From Gillisia sp. (GTDB lineage: Bacteria > Bacteroidota > Bacteroidia > Flavobacteriales > Flavobacteriaceae), in the NCBI GenBank assembly GCA_024635675.1, contig JAGXIJ010000116.1:1-37727 (forward strand): a stretch of DNA of 37,727 nucleotides. Direction: 5' to 3'. The notes under the pieces were generated by a model. The model was not told the DNA's origin and did no database searches. It saw only the letters and a program-made list of their open reading frames with translations. The first letter of the stretch is position 1. The number at the start of each line of letters is the position of its first letter. Made by a program: the position numbers and the translations under genes. Below, one piece after another: positions 1 through 8,682 of this stretch.

Positions 1-275
1 TAGCGCCAAAAATTCCTGAAAACGGAAAAGTTATTATCCACGGTTATACCGATGTTATTGGAGAAACAGATAACAATCAAAAATTATCTTTGGCACGTGC
101 AAACGATGTTAAGAGAATTCTTGAAAAAGCAATGTCAAATGCAAAAAGAAGTGATGTGAAATTTGAAGTACACGGATCTGGTGAGGATGAAGGATTAGCT
201 CCTTTTGGAAATAAACTTCCGGAGGAACGCTCTTATAACCGTACGGTTATAATTGATCTTATTCCGGCCAACTAA
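1..275 (+). CDS. OmpA-family protein, C-terminal part (partial at left edge)
   Basis: The reading frame enters from the left edge (first full codon at base 3) and runs 90 codons to a TAA. The visible part matches the OmpA-like peptidoglycan-binding domain: a strand HGYTDVIGE followed by NQKLSLARANDVKRIL, which is the family's pattern of a G(H/Y)TD turn, then LS..RA..V. The end, RSYNRTVIIDL, matches the usual R..NR.V.I. ending. The expected role is non-covalent anchoring of the outer membrane to peptidoglycan. The N-terminal region, often a barrel, repeats or a lipoprotein anchor, is outside the window, so the full architecture is unknown. A strong hairpin terminator follows 38 bases later, so the gene ends its transcription unit. 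Confidence 0.8.
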   Translation, partial: APKIPENGKVIIHGYTDVIGETDNNQKLSLARANDVKRILEKAMSNAKRSDVKFEVHGSGEDEGLAPFGNKLPEERSYNRTVIIDLIPAN

Positions 276-313
276 GTTCCCTTACAGTTAACAGGGAATT
301 TCTTTTAAATTTT

Positions 314-350
314 AAAAAAGGATATGGTGTAAAACCATATCCTTTTTTTT
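314..350 (+). terminator. Rho-independent terminator after the OmpA-like gene
   Basis: A perfect stem pairs bases 314-327 (six A then GGATATGG) with 335-348 (CCATATCC then T). The loop is 7 bases, and the run of eight T ends at 350. The A-rich foot on the left arm means it could also work for transcripts from the other side. It is almost copied by the terminator at 1529-1566. Confidence 0.85.
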
Positions 351-624
351 GTTTCATCTAATTTTTAATTAATCCCATTTCATCCCGAAAATAAGGGATT
401 TTAAAAAAATAGAAAGACATTCATAATAAATCCGAATTACTAAGAATATTTCAATTTAATCTTATAAAATTAGCATTTCATTGTGTTTTTCCTCATTTAA
501 TTCTTAAAATTCAGTTAAAGCAAAATGTAATGTGGGAATTGTATAACAATAAACAATAATTATATAACACTTTCATTCATCGAAATGCTGACTTTCACCA
601 AGTGATAATAAAGTCGCGAAATAA
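351..624. other. AT-rich intergenic leader, no gene seen
   Basis: This is about 270 bases between a terminator and the DUF3494 gene, with stop codons scattered in all frames. It contains a small hairpin, ATCCC/GGGAT at 384-401 with an 8-base loop. No TAnnTTTG promoter element was found, although the downstream gene must be transcribed from within this stretch or by read-through. Confidence 0.5.
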
Positions 625-1455
625 ATGAAATTATTTATGAAACTTAAAATAATATTACCAGCCGTAGCATTAGTATTTGTTGGATTAATGTCCAGTTGTG
701 AAAAGGATGAATTGAATGACAGTTCTGCTGATATGAAAGCATCAGTAGATAATACTGCGGATCTATCTTCAAGTAAGAAAGCAGACGATACAAAACCACA
801 AGGAACATTGAAAGTAGTAAATCTTGGAGTTGCAGGGAATTTTGCAATTCTAACAAAAACAGGAATAACCAGTGTTTATAAATCTTCTATTACCGGAGAT
901 ATTGGAACAAGTCCAATTACCGGTGCAGCGATGGTTTTAGACTGTGGTGAAGTTACAGGAAATGTGTACTCGGTAGATGCCGCAGGTCCTGCTTGTATAA
1001 CTACAAGCGCAAGCATGCTTACAACAGCAATAAGTAATATGCAAACTGCATATACTGACGCTGCCGGACGTACTACCCCGGATTTTGTAAATTTAGGAGC
1101 CGGAAATATCGGAGGAAAAACCCTTACTCCCGGACTGTATAAATTTACAAGTTCAGTAGTTATTCCAACCGATATAGCACTTGCAGGTGGGCCGGATGAT
1201 GTTTGGATATTCCAGGTTTCTGGAAATCTTGATATGAGTTCTGCAGTGAATGTTACCTTGAGTGGTGGTGCACAAGCTAAGAATATCTTCTGGCAAGTTG
1301 CCGGGGCGGTTACTTTTGGAACAACCAGCCATTTTGAAGGAAATGTTTTAGGTCAAACAGCTATTCATTTAAGGACTGGCGCTTCAACAAACGGAAGATT
1401 ATTGGCACAAACTGCTGCAACTCTTCAAAAGAGTACAGTTACTCAGCCACAATAA
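625..1455 (+). CDS. DUF3494 (ice-binding-like) lipoprotein
   Basis: This 276-residue protein starts with a lipoprotein signal (hydrophobic residues 9-22, then LMSSC, with Cys25 the likely lipidated residue). A Ser/Asp/Lys-rich linker follows to about residue 70, and then one DUF3494 domain fills the rest. Domain marks are LGVAGNFAILTKTGI at the start, SSITGDIGTSP, CGEVTGNVY, the PGLYKF turn, VWIFQVSGNL, NIFWQV and the closing GRLLAQTAATL. Members of this family fold as a beta-helix and include ice-binding proteins of polar bacteria, algae and fungi, but many relatives have no shown ice activity. Being lipid-anchored, it probably sits on the outer membrane, possibly at the cell surface. A second ATG at 637 would also keep the signal. 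The gene stands alone between two terminators. Ice binding itself is inference. Confidence 0.85.
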   Translation: MKLFMKLKIILPAVALVFVGLMSSCEKDELNDSSADMKASVDNTADLSSSKKADDTKPQGTLKVVNLGVAGNFAILTKTGITSVYKSSITGDIGTSPITGAAMVLDCGEVTGNVYSVDAAGPACITTSASMLTTAISNMQTAYTDAAGRTTPDFVNLGAGNIGGKTLTPGLYKFTSSVVIPTDIALAGGPDDVWIFQVSGNLDMSSAVNVTLSGGAQAKNIFWQVAGAVTFGTTSHFEGNVLGQTAIHLRTGASTNGRLLAQTAATLQKSTVTQPQ

Positions 1456-1462
1456 ATTATTA

Positions 1463-1516
1463 AGTACTGAAATTCTGGTTGAAATAACAGCTATGAAATC
1501 AGTTTAATTCAGTACT
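1463..1516 (+). repeat. Nine-base inverted repeat after the DUF3494 gene
   Basis: AGTACTGAA at 1463-1471 is the exact reverse complement of TTCAGTACT at 1508-1516, with 36 bases between. It lies between the stop codon and the terminator, so it would form the top of a 3' untranslated hairpin. Any function is unknown. Confidence 0.45.
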
Positions 1517-1528
1517 CTTTTATAATTC

Positions 1529-1566
1529 AAAAAAGGATTTGGCCTAAAAGCCAGATCCTTTTTTTT
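1529..1566 (+). terminator. Rho-independent terminator after the DUF3494 gene
   Basis: The stem pairs A6-GGATTTGGC (1529-1543) with GCCAGATCC-T6 (1550-1564), with one G-T pair and a six-base loop. A run of eight T ends at 1566. Confidence 0.85.
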
Positions 1567-1638
1567 GTTTCAAAAATTTCATCTATTTATCATTGAAATT
1601 TTCAAAGTATAAAGGTCATCTTAAGCTCCATATATTTA

Positions 1639-1673
1639 TTGGACTATTAAAGACTTTCATTTATATATCTTTG
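1639..1673 (+). promoter_or_regulatory. Candidate Bacteroidota promoter for the P450 gene
   Basis: A TATCTTTG element at 1666-1673 fits the Bacteroidota -7 consensus TAnnTTTG. A TTG at 1639-1641 lies 24 bases upstream, slightly longer than the usual 17-23 spacing. The leader to the ATG at 1752 would be about 70 bases. Confidence 0.55.
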
Positions 1674-1751
1674 TATTTCTGAAGGAATCAAAAAAAGTTT
1701 AAACGATCTTAAAAGTTTGAATTCAGAAAATTCATAAATCAAAAAAGAATA

Positions 1752-3083
1752 ATGAGTAAAAAGGAAATTCCTCAAGTTTCATTTTTCAGGTTTTTGAAGC
1801 ATGCTAGTAATATTCTTAAAAATCCGTTGCCTTTTCATCATAAGAATTTTGAAAAGTATGGGGACAGTTTTCGCTTGAATATAGGCCCGGCGAAATCTGT
1901 CATCTTTTCCAGAAATGCTTATTTAGCGGAATATGTGCTTCAGAAAAATCAAAAGAATTACAGTAAATCACCTATCCAAACCAAAGATCTTGCGAAATAT
2001 GTAGGTCGTGGATTATTAACTGCTGAGGGAGAACATTGGAAAAAGCAGCGAAAATTAATCCAGCCTGCATTTCATAAAAAACAACTTGCCTTATTATTGG
2101 AAAGTATTCATACAGCTATTCTAACCGAGCTTAATAAAATTGAAACAGATACAGAAATAGATATATTCCCTGTGTTCAACGATTTGGCTTTTCAAACTGT
2201 GGTAAAGTCCTTATTTAGCAGTGCTGTGGGATCTAAAGAAATTCAACGTTTACAGTACATTACAGAGGCTGCTCAAAAAATGCTGGTTAAGGAACTACGT
2301 CAACCTTATAAAGGCTGGTGGTTTAAATTGGGGGGAGAAATTAAAAAGCACACCAATCTTACCGATGAAGCTCGAATAATTCTCAAGGAATTGGTGAAAG
2401 CAAGAAAAGCAAGTGGCATTAGGGAGAATGATCTTTTGGATATGCTATTAGATGCCCGATATGAAGATGGAAATGAAATGGAGGAAGAGCAATTAATAGA
2501 TGAGATCTTGATCTTGTTTACTGCAGGTCATGAAACCACTTCGAATGCACTCACATTTGCAGCTCAACTTTTGGCTAGAAATCAGGAATCTCAAGATATA
2601 ATCTTAGAGGAAGTTCAAAAAGCAAAAAAGGAAACTCATTCTTTAATGGAATTCATTCAAGCTTGTGGTTATACCAAAAAAGTGGTTGAGGAGACCATGC
2701 GATTATATCCGCCGGCCTATTTTATAGATCGTATCAATAAAGAAGATGATGAATTTGAAGGCACTAAGATCCCAAAAGGTTCTAATTTATTATTCTCTTT
2801 TCACGAGATCCATAAGCATAAAGCTCATTGGGTAGAGCCAGAGAAATTCGATCCTGAACGATTCTCTGAAACCGACCCTTATTTACATACTCCTTTTTAT
2901 GCCCCATTTGGTGCAGGTCCAAGAAAGTGTATAGGTAATAACTTTGCAATGTTCGAAATGATCTTAGCAGTTGCTGAAATGGTTGGGAACTATAAAATTG
3001 AAGAAAAATCGACCCTCATAGAAATTTTGCCATTAATTACTTTGAAGCCGAAAAATGCTGTTTTGACATTCCAAAATAGATAG
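1752..3083 (+). CDS. Cytochrome P450
   Basis: This 443-residue haem-thiolate monooxygenase carries all class marks. The oxygen-binding I-helix reads LFTAGHETTSNAL (about residue 255), the K-helix ExxR is ETMR (about 315), and the haem loop is FGAGPRKCIG with the axial cysteine at position 393. There is no signal peptide or membrane anchor, so it is a soluble cytoplasmic enzyme that would need separate redox partners. No ferredoxin or reductase gene is nearby. Overall look (WKKQRKLIQPAFHKKQL near the N-terminus) recalls the bacterial fatty-acid or hydrocarbon hydroxylase P450s, but the substrate cannot be read from the sequence. It has its own promoter and terminator and appears monocistronic. 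Confidence 0.92.
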   Translation: MSKKEIPQVSFFRFLKHASNILKNPLPFHHKNFEKYGDSFRLNIGPAKSVIFSRNAYLAEYVLQKNQKNYSKSPIQTKDLAKYVGRGLLTAEGEHWKKQRKLIQPAFHKKQLALLLESIHTAILTELNKIETDTEIDIFPVFNDLAFQTVVKSLFSSAVGSKEIQRLQYITEAAQKMLVKELRQPYKGWWFKLGGEIKKHTNLTDEARIILKELVKARKASGIRENDLLDMLLDARYEDGNEMEEEQLIDEILILFTAGHETTSNALTFAAQLLARNQESQDIILEEVQKAKKETHSLMEFIQACGYTKKVVEETMRLYPPAYFIDRINKEDDEFEGTKIPKGSNLLFSFHEIHKHKAHWVEPEKFDPERFSETDPYLHTPFYAPFGAGPRKCIGNNFAMFEMILAVAEMVGNYKIEEKSTLIEILPLITLKPKNAVLTFQNR

Positions 3084-3120
3084 AGATAACCTCACCAAGA
3101 TCAAAATATTCTAAACAACT

Positions 3121-3156
3121 AAAAACCGAAGCCAAAAGCCTCGGTTTTCTCTTTTT
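3121..3156 (+). terminator. Probable terminator after the P450 gene
   Basis: AAAACCGA (3122-3129) pairs with TCGGTTTT (3141-3148) around an 11-base loop and is followed by a C-interrupted T tract to 3156. It is weaker than the terminators around the DUF3494 gene. Confidence 0.6.
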
Positions 3157-3250
3157 CTTAAAACATAAATATGGATTAGAAAGTTAAGAATTAAAGCTTC
3201 TATTTAAAAAAATCACTAACTTTAATTTGTACTATTTAATTGACAATGAG

Positions 3251-6200
3251 ATGCTTATTGATTGTAATATTTATAATTTAAGAAACTCAAAGCAAATTTT
3301 TGTTCAATTATGTTTCTGTATAATTACCCTATCATTTTCTTCAGCTTTTGGTCAGCCTAATAAAAATTCATATAGCATTAAGCACTTCACATTAGAAGAT
3401 GGACTATCACAAGTTTCAACAAATGATCTTTTACTTGATAAATCTGGTTTTGTATGGATTGCTACACAAGACGGGTTAAATAGATTTGATGGAAATGAAT
3501 TCAAACATTTTAAACACACCGAATCAGAGTCTACAACAATTTCAGGAAATCTAACCAATAAATTACTTGAAGATACTAATGGGAATATCTGGGTTGGTAC
3601 TATAGGGAATGGATTAAATAGGTATGATACAAACAAGGATGTTTTTCACCGAATTAAATTAGAAAGTACAAATGATGAAAATGAAATAATTTCTGCTTTA
3701 ACACTAGATAGTGAAGGATCTATTTGGGTGGCATCGCGTATTTCGGGTTTACACAAATTGGTATATAAGGATGATACTATAGTACAAACCAACTATTTAC
3801 ATAATCAACCATTAAGCGCATTGTTACATGATAAACAAGGCACTTTATGGGCAGGTGGATTTGAGGGAAGGCTATATAAACTTAATATAAAGAATCCCGA
3901 AACATTTCAAGAGAATATCGAAACAGGAGCAAAAGGTAATGTACAATCCTTATTTAATACAGGACGACATCTGCTTATTGGAAGTGATTACGGGTTTTTT
4001 ATATATGACTTTAAGAATAAGACAACAGATTTAATTGAGCTTGAAGAATCAGGAATTTTTAAAACAAAACATGTCCTTGCTTTTTTGCAACAAGATTCTG
4101 AAACTGTTTGGATTGGTACGGGAAATGGTCTTTACCTTTTTAATTGGAAGCAAAAAAAAGTATTAAAGAAGATTCAATATTTAGGAAAAGACACTAATGG
4201 ATTGAGCAATAATACAGTTCAAGCATTGCTAAAGCTTTCTAATAAAGTTTTACTTGTTGGCACAGCCAATTCTTTAAACTTAGTAAATTTTAGCCAACCT
4301 TATTTTAAAAATATATCCAAAGACCAACGAGGGAGGCATTTACTTAATGACAATGTCATATTTTCCATTTTTAAGGATGGAAAAGATCTATGGGTTGGGA
4401 CTTCAGATGGTGGACTAAACCTGATAAGAAATGGTAAGGTTTACCATTTAACTGATGATGAGAAAAATCCAAGGAGTATCTCTGGTTCTGTAGTCAGGGC
4501 AATTATTAAAGATGAAAAAAATCAAAGATTGTGGTTGGCTACTACAAGAGGACTTAATATGTTAGATTTAAAAAATTTCAATCCTAACAATCCCAAATTT
4601 GCGGTATTTCACCATGACCCAGAGAAAATCAACAGCATTAATGGAGATTTCCTGAAGGATTTGGCCTTAGATAATGAGAATAACCTTTGGGGAGCTACAT
4701 TTGGACATGGTATTTTCAGACTCGAAATGGATACCAATGCAAATGTCACAATAGTTCAATATCGAAATGAAAGTGGTAATCAGAATTCTCTTAAAAATGA
4801 TTTTACAGCTTGCTTAGAAGTAGATAGCGAAAATAATATTTGGATTGGTTCTCAAGGCGGTCTAACTAAACTTGGTTTTTCCAATGCTAATTATGAGAAC
4901 CCAAAGTTTGAAAATTTCTTTAGAGATCCTGACTCAAAAAGAACAATTTCCCATAATTCCGTTTATGATATATTAATTGATAAAAAACAACGTATTTGGG
5001 TTGCAACAAGACATGGCTTGAACCTCTTTTTAGGAAATAATGAATTTGAATCCTGGAAGGAGCAAGACCAATTTCCAAATGCGGTTGTTTATAGTGTTCA
5101 AGATGATGATAATGGAAATCTTTGGCTAGGTACCAATGATGGACTCATTAAATTTAATCCAGAAAACGAAAATTTTTCTCATTATGATGTTGCAGATGGT
5201 ATACAGAGTAAAGAGTTCGATATTCATGCCAGGTTTAGAGATTCAGATGGCGTAATATATATGGGAGGCATAGGAGGTGTTACCTATTTTCACCCTGAAG
5301 ATCTTATAGATGTGGATAAGCCTAAGCCTCTTTATTTTTCTCAATTGAAAATAAAAGACCAAATAATTAGACCTTCTAATGATGTTCTAACAAACTCACT
5401 ATTTCAAACAAGAGCCCTGGAGTTTAAGCAAAAACAGTTTCCATTTTATCTACAATTCTCTACGATAGATTATCGTCTTCAAAAAAACATAAAATATGGT
5501 TATAAGCTTTTACCTAATGATGAATGGAATATGCTTGACGACACCGAGATTCAATTTTTAAATCTGCCATCTGGAAGTTATACTCTTCAAGTTAATGGCT
5601 TTTCACGTGGCAAAGAATGGGATCAACCCCCTTTAGAAATGAATTTAAAGATTTTACCTCCACTCTTGGCCACATGGTGGGCTTATGTTTTATATGCACT
5701 AGTTTTAGGATACTTGTCTTATCTGTTCTATAATTTCCAATTGTCTAAAAAATTGGCCATTGCAGAGCGCAACAAATTAAAAGACCTCAATACATTAAAA
5801 AGTAAATTATATACTAATATCACACACGAATTTAGAACACCACTCACGGTAATACTAGGTTTAGCGGACACCATTAAAGAGGACCTTGAAGCACAAAACT
5901 ATAAGACCGCAAATGAAGGAATAATTATAATTGAACGTAATGGGAAGGATTTACTAATGCTTGTTAATCAGCTTTTAGGCCTCAGTAAAGCAGAAAGTGG
6001 TACTATGGAGTTAAATCTAATTCAGGCAGATGTAGTTCCTTTTTTAAAATATATCTGCGAAAGTTTTCAATCTTTAGCTAAAGTCTCCAATATTGACCTT
6101 ACTATGTATTTTGAAACTGAAAGTCTTAATATGGATTTTGATGATGGGAATTTGCAAATTATAGTTTCTAATTTACTTTCCAACGCCATTAAATTTTCCC

Positions 6201-7339
6201 ATCCTGGTGAAAAAATAATTTTTCATGTGAAAACCGAAGCTGTAAATGAAGATACATGGCTTGTAATTAAAGTAAAAGATTATGGAGTAGGCATCCCTAA
6301 AAAGGCATTGCCTCATATTTTTGACAGATTTTACCAAGTTGAAAATTCATATTCAAAAATTGGAAAGGGGATTGGAATTGGCTTGGCTTTGACTCAAGAA
6401 TTAGTCAAACTCATGAAAGGGACCATTAGTGCAAAAAGTACCGAAGGAAAAGGGTCTGAGTTTGTAGTAGCAATCCCTATAACTCGAAATGCGGTAACCT
6501 CAACGAAAAATATTATTGGTTTAGTTAATTTAGTTGAGGATGTAAATGTTGAGCAAGAATGGTCCTTGCAACTATTTGATGGTGATATCAATTTACCAAA
6601 AGCTTTAATTATTGAAGATAATAAAGATGTAGCCTATTATTTAAAACTTTGTTTACAGAATAAGTACCATTGTCTATTTGCTGCCAATGGTGATTTAGGA
6701 TTAGAAATGGCGTTCGACAAAATTCCTGATATTATTATTAGCGATATCATGATGCCTGGACAAGATGGTTTTGAGGTTTGCAAAACATTAAAAACAGACG
6801 ATCGAACTGATCACATTCCCGTTATTATGCTCACGGCAAAAACTTTAGAAAAAGACCGACTAAAAGGTTTGAAACATGGTGCAGATGCGTATTTAACCAA
6901 ACCTTTTATAAAAGCCGAATTACTAACGAGATTAGACCAACTTATACTTTTGCGCAAGCGAATAACTCAAGCTTTAGCTAAAAATAAATTCTCTCAAATT
7001 TTAGATTCAACAGAAAGTACTCCTGAAACGAAATTTCTTCAAAAGCTAATTCAAATTATTCAAAGTAATATAGACAATCCAAACTTAGGGTCGAGGCATG
7101 TTGCACAAAAAATGAGTTTGAGCGAATCCCAAATTTATAGAAAACTAAAAGCTATAACGGGAAAATCTACCGCTGTTTATATTCGTTCTGTGCGACTAGA
7201 AAAAGCAAAAGACCTCATTCAAACTACAGATAAATCTATTTCAGAAATTGCTTATGAAGTCGGTTTTAACGATCCATCATGGTTTAGTCGTGCCTTTAAA
7301 GAAGAATTTGGTCACCCTCCCAGCGCAATACACAAATAG
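3251..7339 (+). CDS. Hybrid two-component system sensor/regulator (HTCS)
   Basis: This 1362-residue fusion of sensor kinase and transcription factor is typical of Bacteroidota. In order it has a signal peptide ending near SSAFGQ, about twelve Reg_prop beta-propeller repeats (for example FVWIATQDGLNRF, NIWVGTIGNGLNRY, DLWVGTSDGGLNLI), a Y_Y_Y domain and a membrane helix near residues 803-828. A HisKA domain follows with His859 in THEFRTPL, then an ATPase domain (NLLSNAIKFS, DYGVGIP, GIGLALTQ). The receiver has Asp1165 in ISDIMMPG and TKPF, and a C-terminal AraC helix-turn-helix covers the last ~95 residues. It should sense a periplasmic ligand and bind DNA directly. An in-frame TTG at 3227 would add eight residues; the ATG at 3251 gives a more ordinary signal peptide. 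HTCS proteins usually control polysaccharide loci, yet no SusC/D or glycosidase genes are nearby. The next gene, a methyltransferase, is the obvious candidate target. Confidence 0.93.
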   Translation: MLIDCNIYNLRNSKQIFVQLCFCIITLSFSSAFGQPNKNSYSIKHFTLEDGLSQVSTNDLLLDKSGFVWIATQDGLNRFDGNEFKHFKHTESESTTISGNLTNKLLEDTNGNIWVGTIGNGLNRYDTNKDVFHRIKLESTNDENEIISALTLDSEGSIWVASRISGLHKLVYKDDTIVQTNYLHNQPLSALLHDKQGTLWAGGFEGRLYKLNIKNPETFQENIETGAKGNVQSLFNTGRHLLIGSDYGFFIYDFKNKTTDLIELEESGIFKTKHVLAFLQQDSETVWIGTGNGLYLFNWKQKKVLKKIQYLGKDTNGLSNNTVQALLKLSNKVLLVGTANSLNLVNFSQPYFKNISKDQRGRHLLNDNVIFSIFKDGKDLWVGTSDGGLNLIRNGKVYHLTDDEKNPRSISGSVVRAIIKDEKNQRLWLATTRGLNMLDLKNFNPNNPKFAVFHHDPEKINSINGDFLKDLALDNENNLWGATFGHGIFRLEMDTNANVTIVQYRNESGNQNSLKNDFTACLEVDSENNIWIGSQGGLTKLGFSNANYENPKFENFFRDPDSKRTISHNSVYDILIDKKQRIWVATRHGLNLFLGNNEFESWKEQDQFPNAVVYSVQDDDNGNLWLGTNDGLIKFNPENENFSHYDVADGIQSKEFDIHARFRDSDGVIYMGGIGGVTYFHPEDLIDVDKPKPLYFSQLKIKDQIIRPSNDVLTNSLFQTRALEFKQKQFPFYLQFSTIDYRLQKNIKYGYKLLPNDEWNMLDDTEIQFLNLPSGSYTLQVNGFSRGKEWDQPPLEMNLKILPPLLATWWAYVLYALVLGYLSYLFYNFQLSKKLAIAERNKLKDLNTLKSKLYTNITHEFRTPLTVILGLADTIKEDLEAQNYKTANEGIIIIERNGKDLLMLVNQLLGLSKAESGTMELNLIQADVVPFLKYICESFQSLAKVSNIDLTMYFETESLNMDFDDGNLQIIVSNLLSNAIKFSHPGEKIIFHVKTEAVNEDTWLVIKVKDYGVGIPKKALPHIFDRFYQVENSYSKIGKGIGIGLALTQELVKLMKGTISAKSTEGKGSEFVVAIPITRNAVTSTKNIIGLVNLVEDVNVEQEWSLQLFDGDINLPKALIIEDNKDVAYYLKLCLQNKYHCLFAANGDLGLEMAFDKIPDIIISDIMMPGQDGFEVCKTLKTDDRTDHIPVIMLTAKTLEKDRLKGLKHGADAYLTKPFIKAELLTRLDQLILLRKRITQALAKNKFSQILDSTESTPETKFLQKLIQIIQSNIDNPNLGSRHVAQKMSLSESQIYRKLKAITGKSTAVYIRSVRLEKAKDLIQTTDKSISEIAYEVGFNDPSWFSRAFKEEFGHPPSAIHK

Positions 7340-7394
7340 CTAAAAATCAACTAGTTAACTCCTTTTTAATTGTTTTTTTTTGATAATATAGTGC

Positions 7395-7449
7395 TAGTCA
7401 TTTATGGACTTTCATAAATAGTTATACATAATAATAAAATAGTGAAAGT
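7395..7449 (+). promoter_or_regulatory. Overlapping inverted repeats upstream of the methyltransferase gene
   Basis: ATTTATG (7400-7406) is complementary to CATAAAT (7413-7419), and ACTTTCA (7408-7414) to TGAAAGT (7443-7449). The two hairpins share bases and cannot form together. They lie 58-108 bases before the methyltransferase ATG and just after the regulator gene, so an operator or leader structure is possible. No TAnnTTTG element was found in the same gap. Confidence 0.35.
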
Positions 7450-7507
7450 TATCTCTTTCCCCTATTGCTAGCTTGCCTTCGTTAACTAAACTTAAAATTT
7501 TATTATC

Positions 7508-8563
7508 ATGGAAATCAACGAAAGCAAACTGAATACCTTGCTAGGTAAAATGGTTACTGAAATGGGAGCAGCGGCTATTGGACCACTTATCATCATAGGT
7601 GATAAACTTGGAATATATAAAGCTATGGAAGCAAAAGGGAGTATAACTTCAGTTGAACTTGCCAAAACTGCGGGTGTAAACGAACGCTATTTAAGAGAAT
7701 GGTTATCTGCACATGCAGCATCAGGTTATATAGAATATGATGATGGCAACGAAACATTTTCTTTATCGCCTGAACAAGCTTTTGTATTTAGTAATTCTGA
7801 TAGTCCTGTGCTAATGACAGGAGCCTATTTTGCTATATCATCCATGTATCATGATGTTCCAATTATGGAAAAAGCTTTTAAATCTGGAGAAGGGGTTTCT
7901 TGGGGAGATCATCATAGTTGTTTGTTTTGTGGTACAGAAAAATTCTTTAGACCATCATATGCTACAAATCTGGTTCAAAACTGGTTACCGTCTCTTGATG
8001 GAGTAGTAGAAAAATTAGAAAAAGGTGGAAAAGTGGCAGATGTAGGATGTGGTCATGCCGCTTCTACAATGATGATGGCAAAGGCATTTCCTAATTCAGA
8101 GTTTGTTGGTTTCGATTTTCATCAAGGGTCTATAGATCATGCCGTTTTGCACGCAAAAGATTCTGGTCTAGATAATATTTCGTTTAAAGTAGCAACCGCC
8201 AAAGACTTTCCTGGAAGTGATTATGACCTTGTTACCTTCTTTGATTGTTTACACGATATGGGAGACCCAGTAGGCGCAAGTGTTCACGTAAAGAAATCTT
8301 TAAAACCAGATGGTACCTGTATGATTGTGGAGCCGTTTGCCAACGACACTTTAAAAGACAATATAAACCCTGTTAGTAGAGCGTTTTACTCGTTTTCAAC
8401 ACTATTGTGTACACCCAGTTCTATGAGTCAAGAAGTAGGTTTAGCATTAGGCGCTCAAGCAGGTGAAAAACGTTTGCGTGATGTGGCATTAAATGCTGGT
8501 TTCAATCATTTTAGACGTGCTACAGAAACACCTTTCAATTTAATTTTAGAGGCAAGACCTTAA
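7508..8563 (+). CDS. Class I SAM-dependent methyltransferase with N-terminal winged-helix domain
   Basis: This 351-residue protein has two parts. Residues about 1-100 form a winged-helix dimerisation-type domain (LGIYKAMEAKGSITSVELA, then VNERYLREWLSAHAASGYI). Residues about 160-350 form a Rossmann methyltransferase domain with motif I VADVGCGHAAST near residue 178, an acidic strand-2 end FVGFDF, and the later motifs FFDCLHDMGDP and GTCMIVEP. The layout matches the family of Mycobacterium Rv2258c and other small-molecule O- or C-methyltransferases; the acceptor substrate is unknown. There are no membrane segments, so it is cytoplasmic. It follows the HTCS gene by 168 bases on the same strand, which suggests regulation by it. 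No obvious biosynthetic partners are adjacent. Confidence 0.85.
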   Translation: MEINESKLNTLLGKMVTEMGAAAIGPLIIIGDKLGIYKAMEAKGSITSVELAKTAGVNERYLREWLSAHAASGYIEYDDGNETFSLSPEQAFVFSNSDSPVLMTGAYFAISSMYHDVPIMEKAFKSGEGVSWGDHHSCLFCGTEKFFRPSYATNLVQNWLPSLDGVVEKLEKGGKVADVGCGHAASTMMMAKAFPNSEFVGFDFHQGSIDHAVLHAKDSGLDNISFKVATAKDFPGSDYDLVTFFDCLHDMGDPVGASVHVKKSLKPDGTCMIVEPFANDTLKDNINPVSRAFYSFSTLLCTPSSMSQEVGLALGAQAGEKRLRDVALNAGFNHFRRATETPFNLILEARP

Positions 8564-8682
8564 AATATACTACGTCAAAAAGGCAAAGCTTTGAGCCTTG
8601 ATAAAAATAAGTGCTTTTAAATTTTAAACCTATAATATAATTCAATTTATAGTCAAGAATATTAACCAATTAAATATATATT

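Noticed and set aside
3227-3250. TTG at 3227 as the start of the HTCS gene
   Set aside because: It is possible, but it only adds polar residues before the signal peptide; the ATG at 3251 gives a normal leader. Not firmly excluded.
8572-8605. Hairpin-like sequence AAGGC...GCCTT after the methyltransferase gene
   Set aside because: The stem is short and interrupted and no T run follows, so it is not supported as a terminator.
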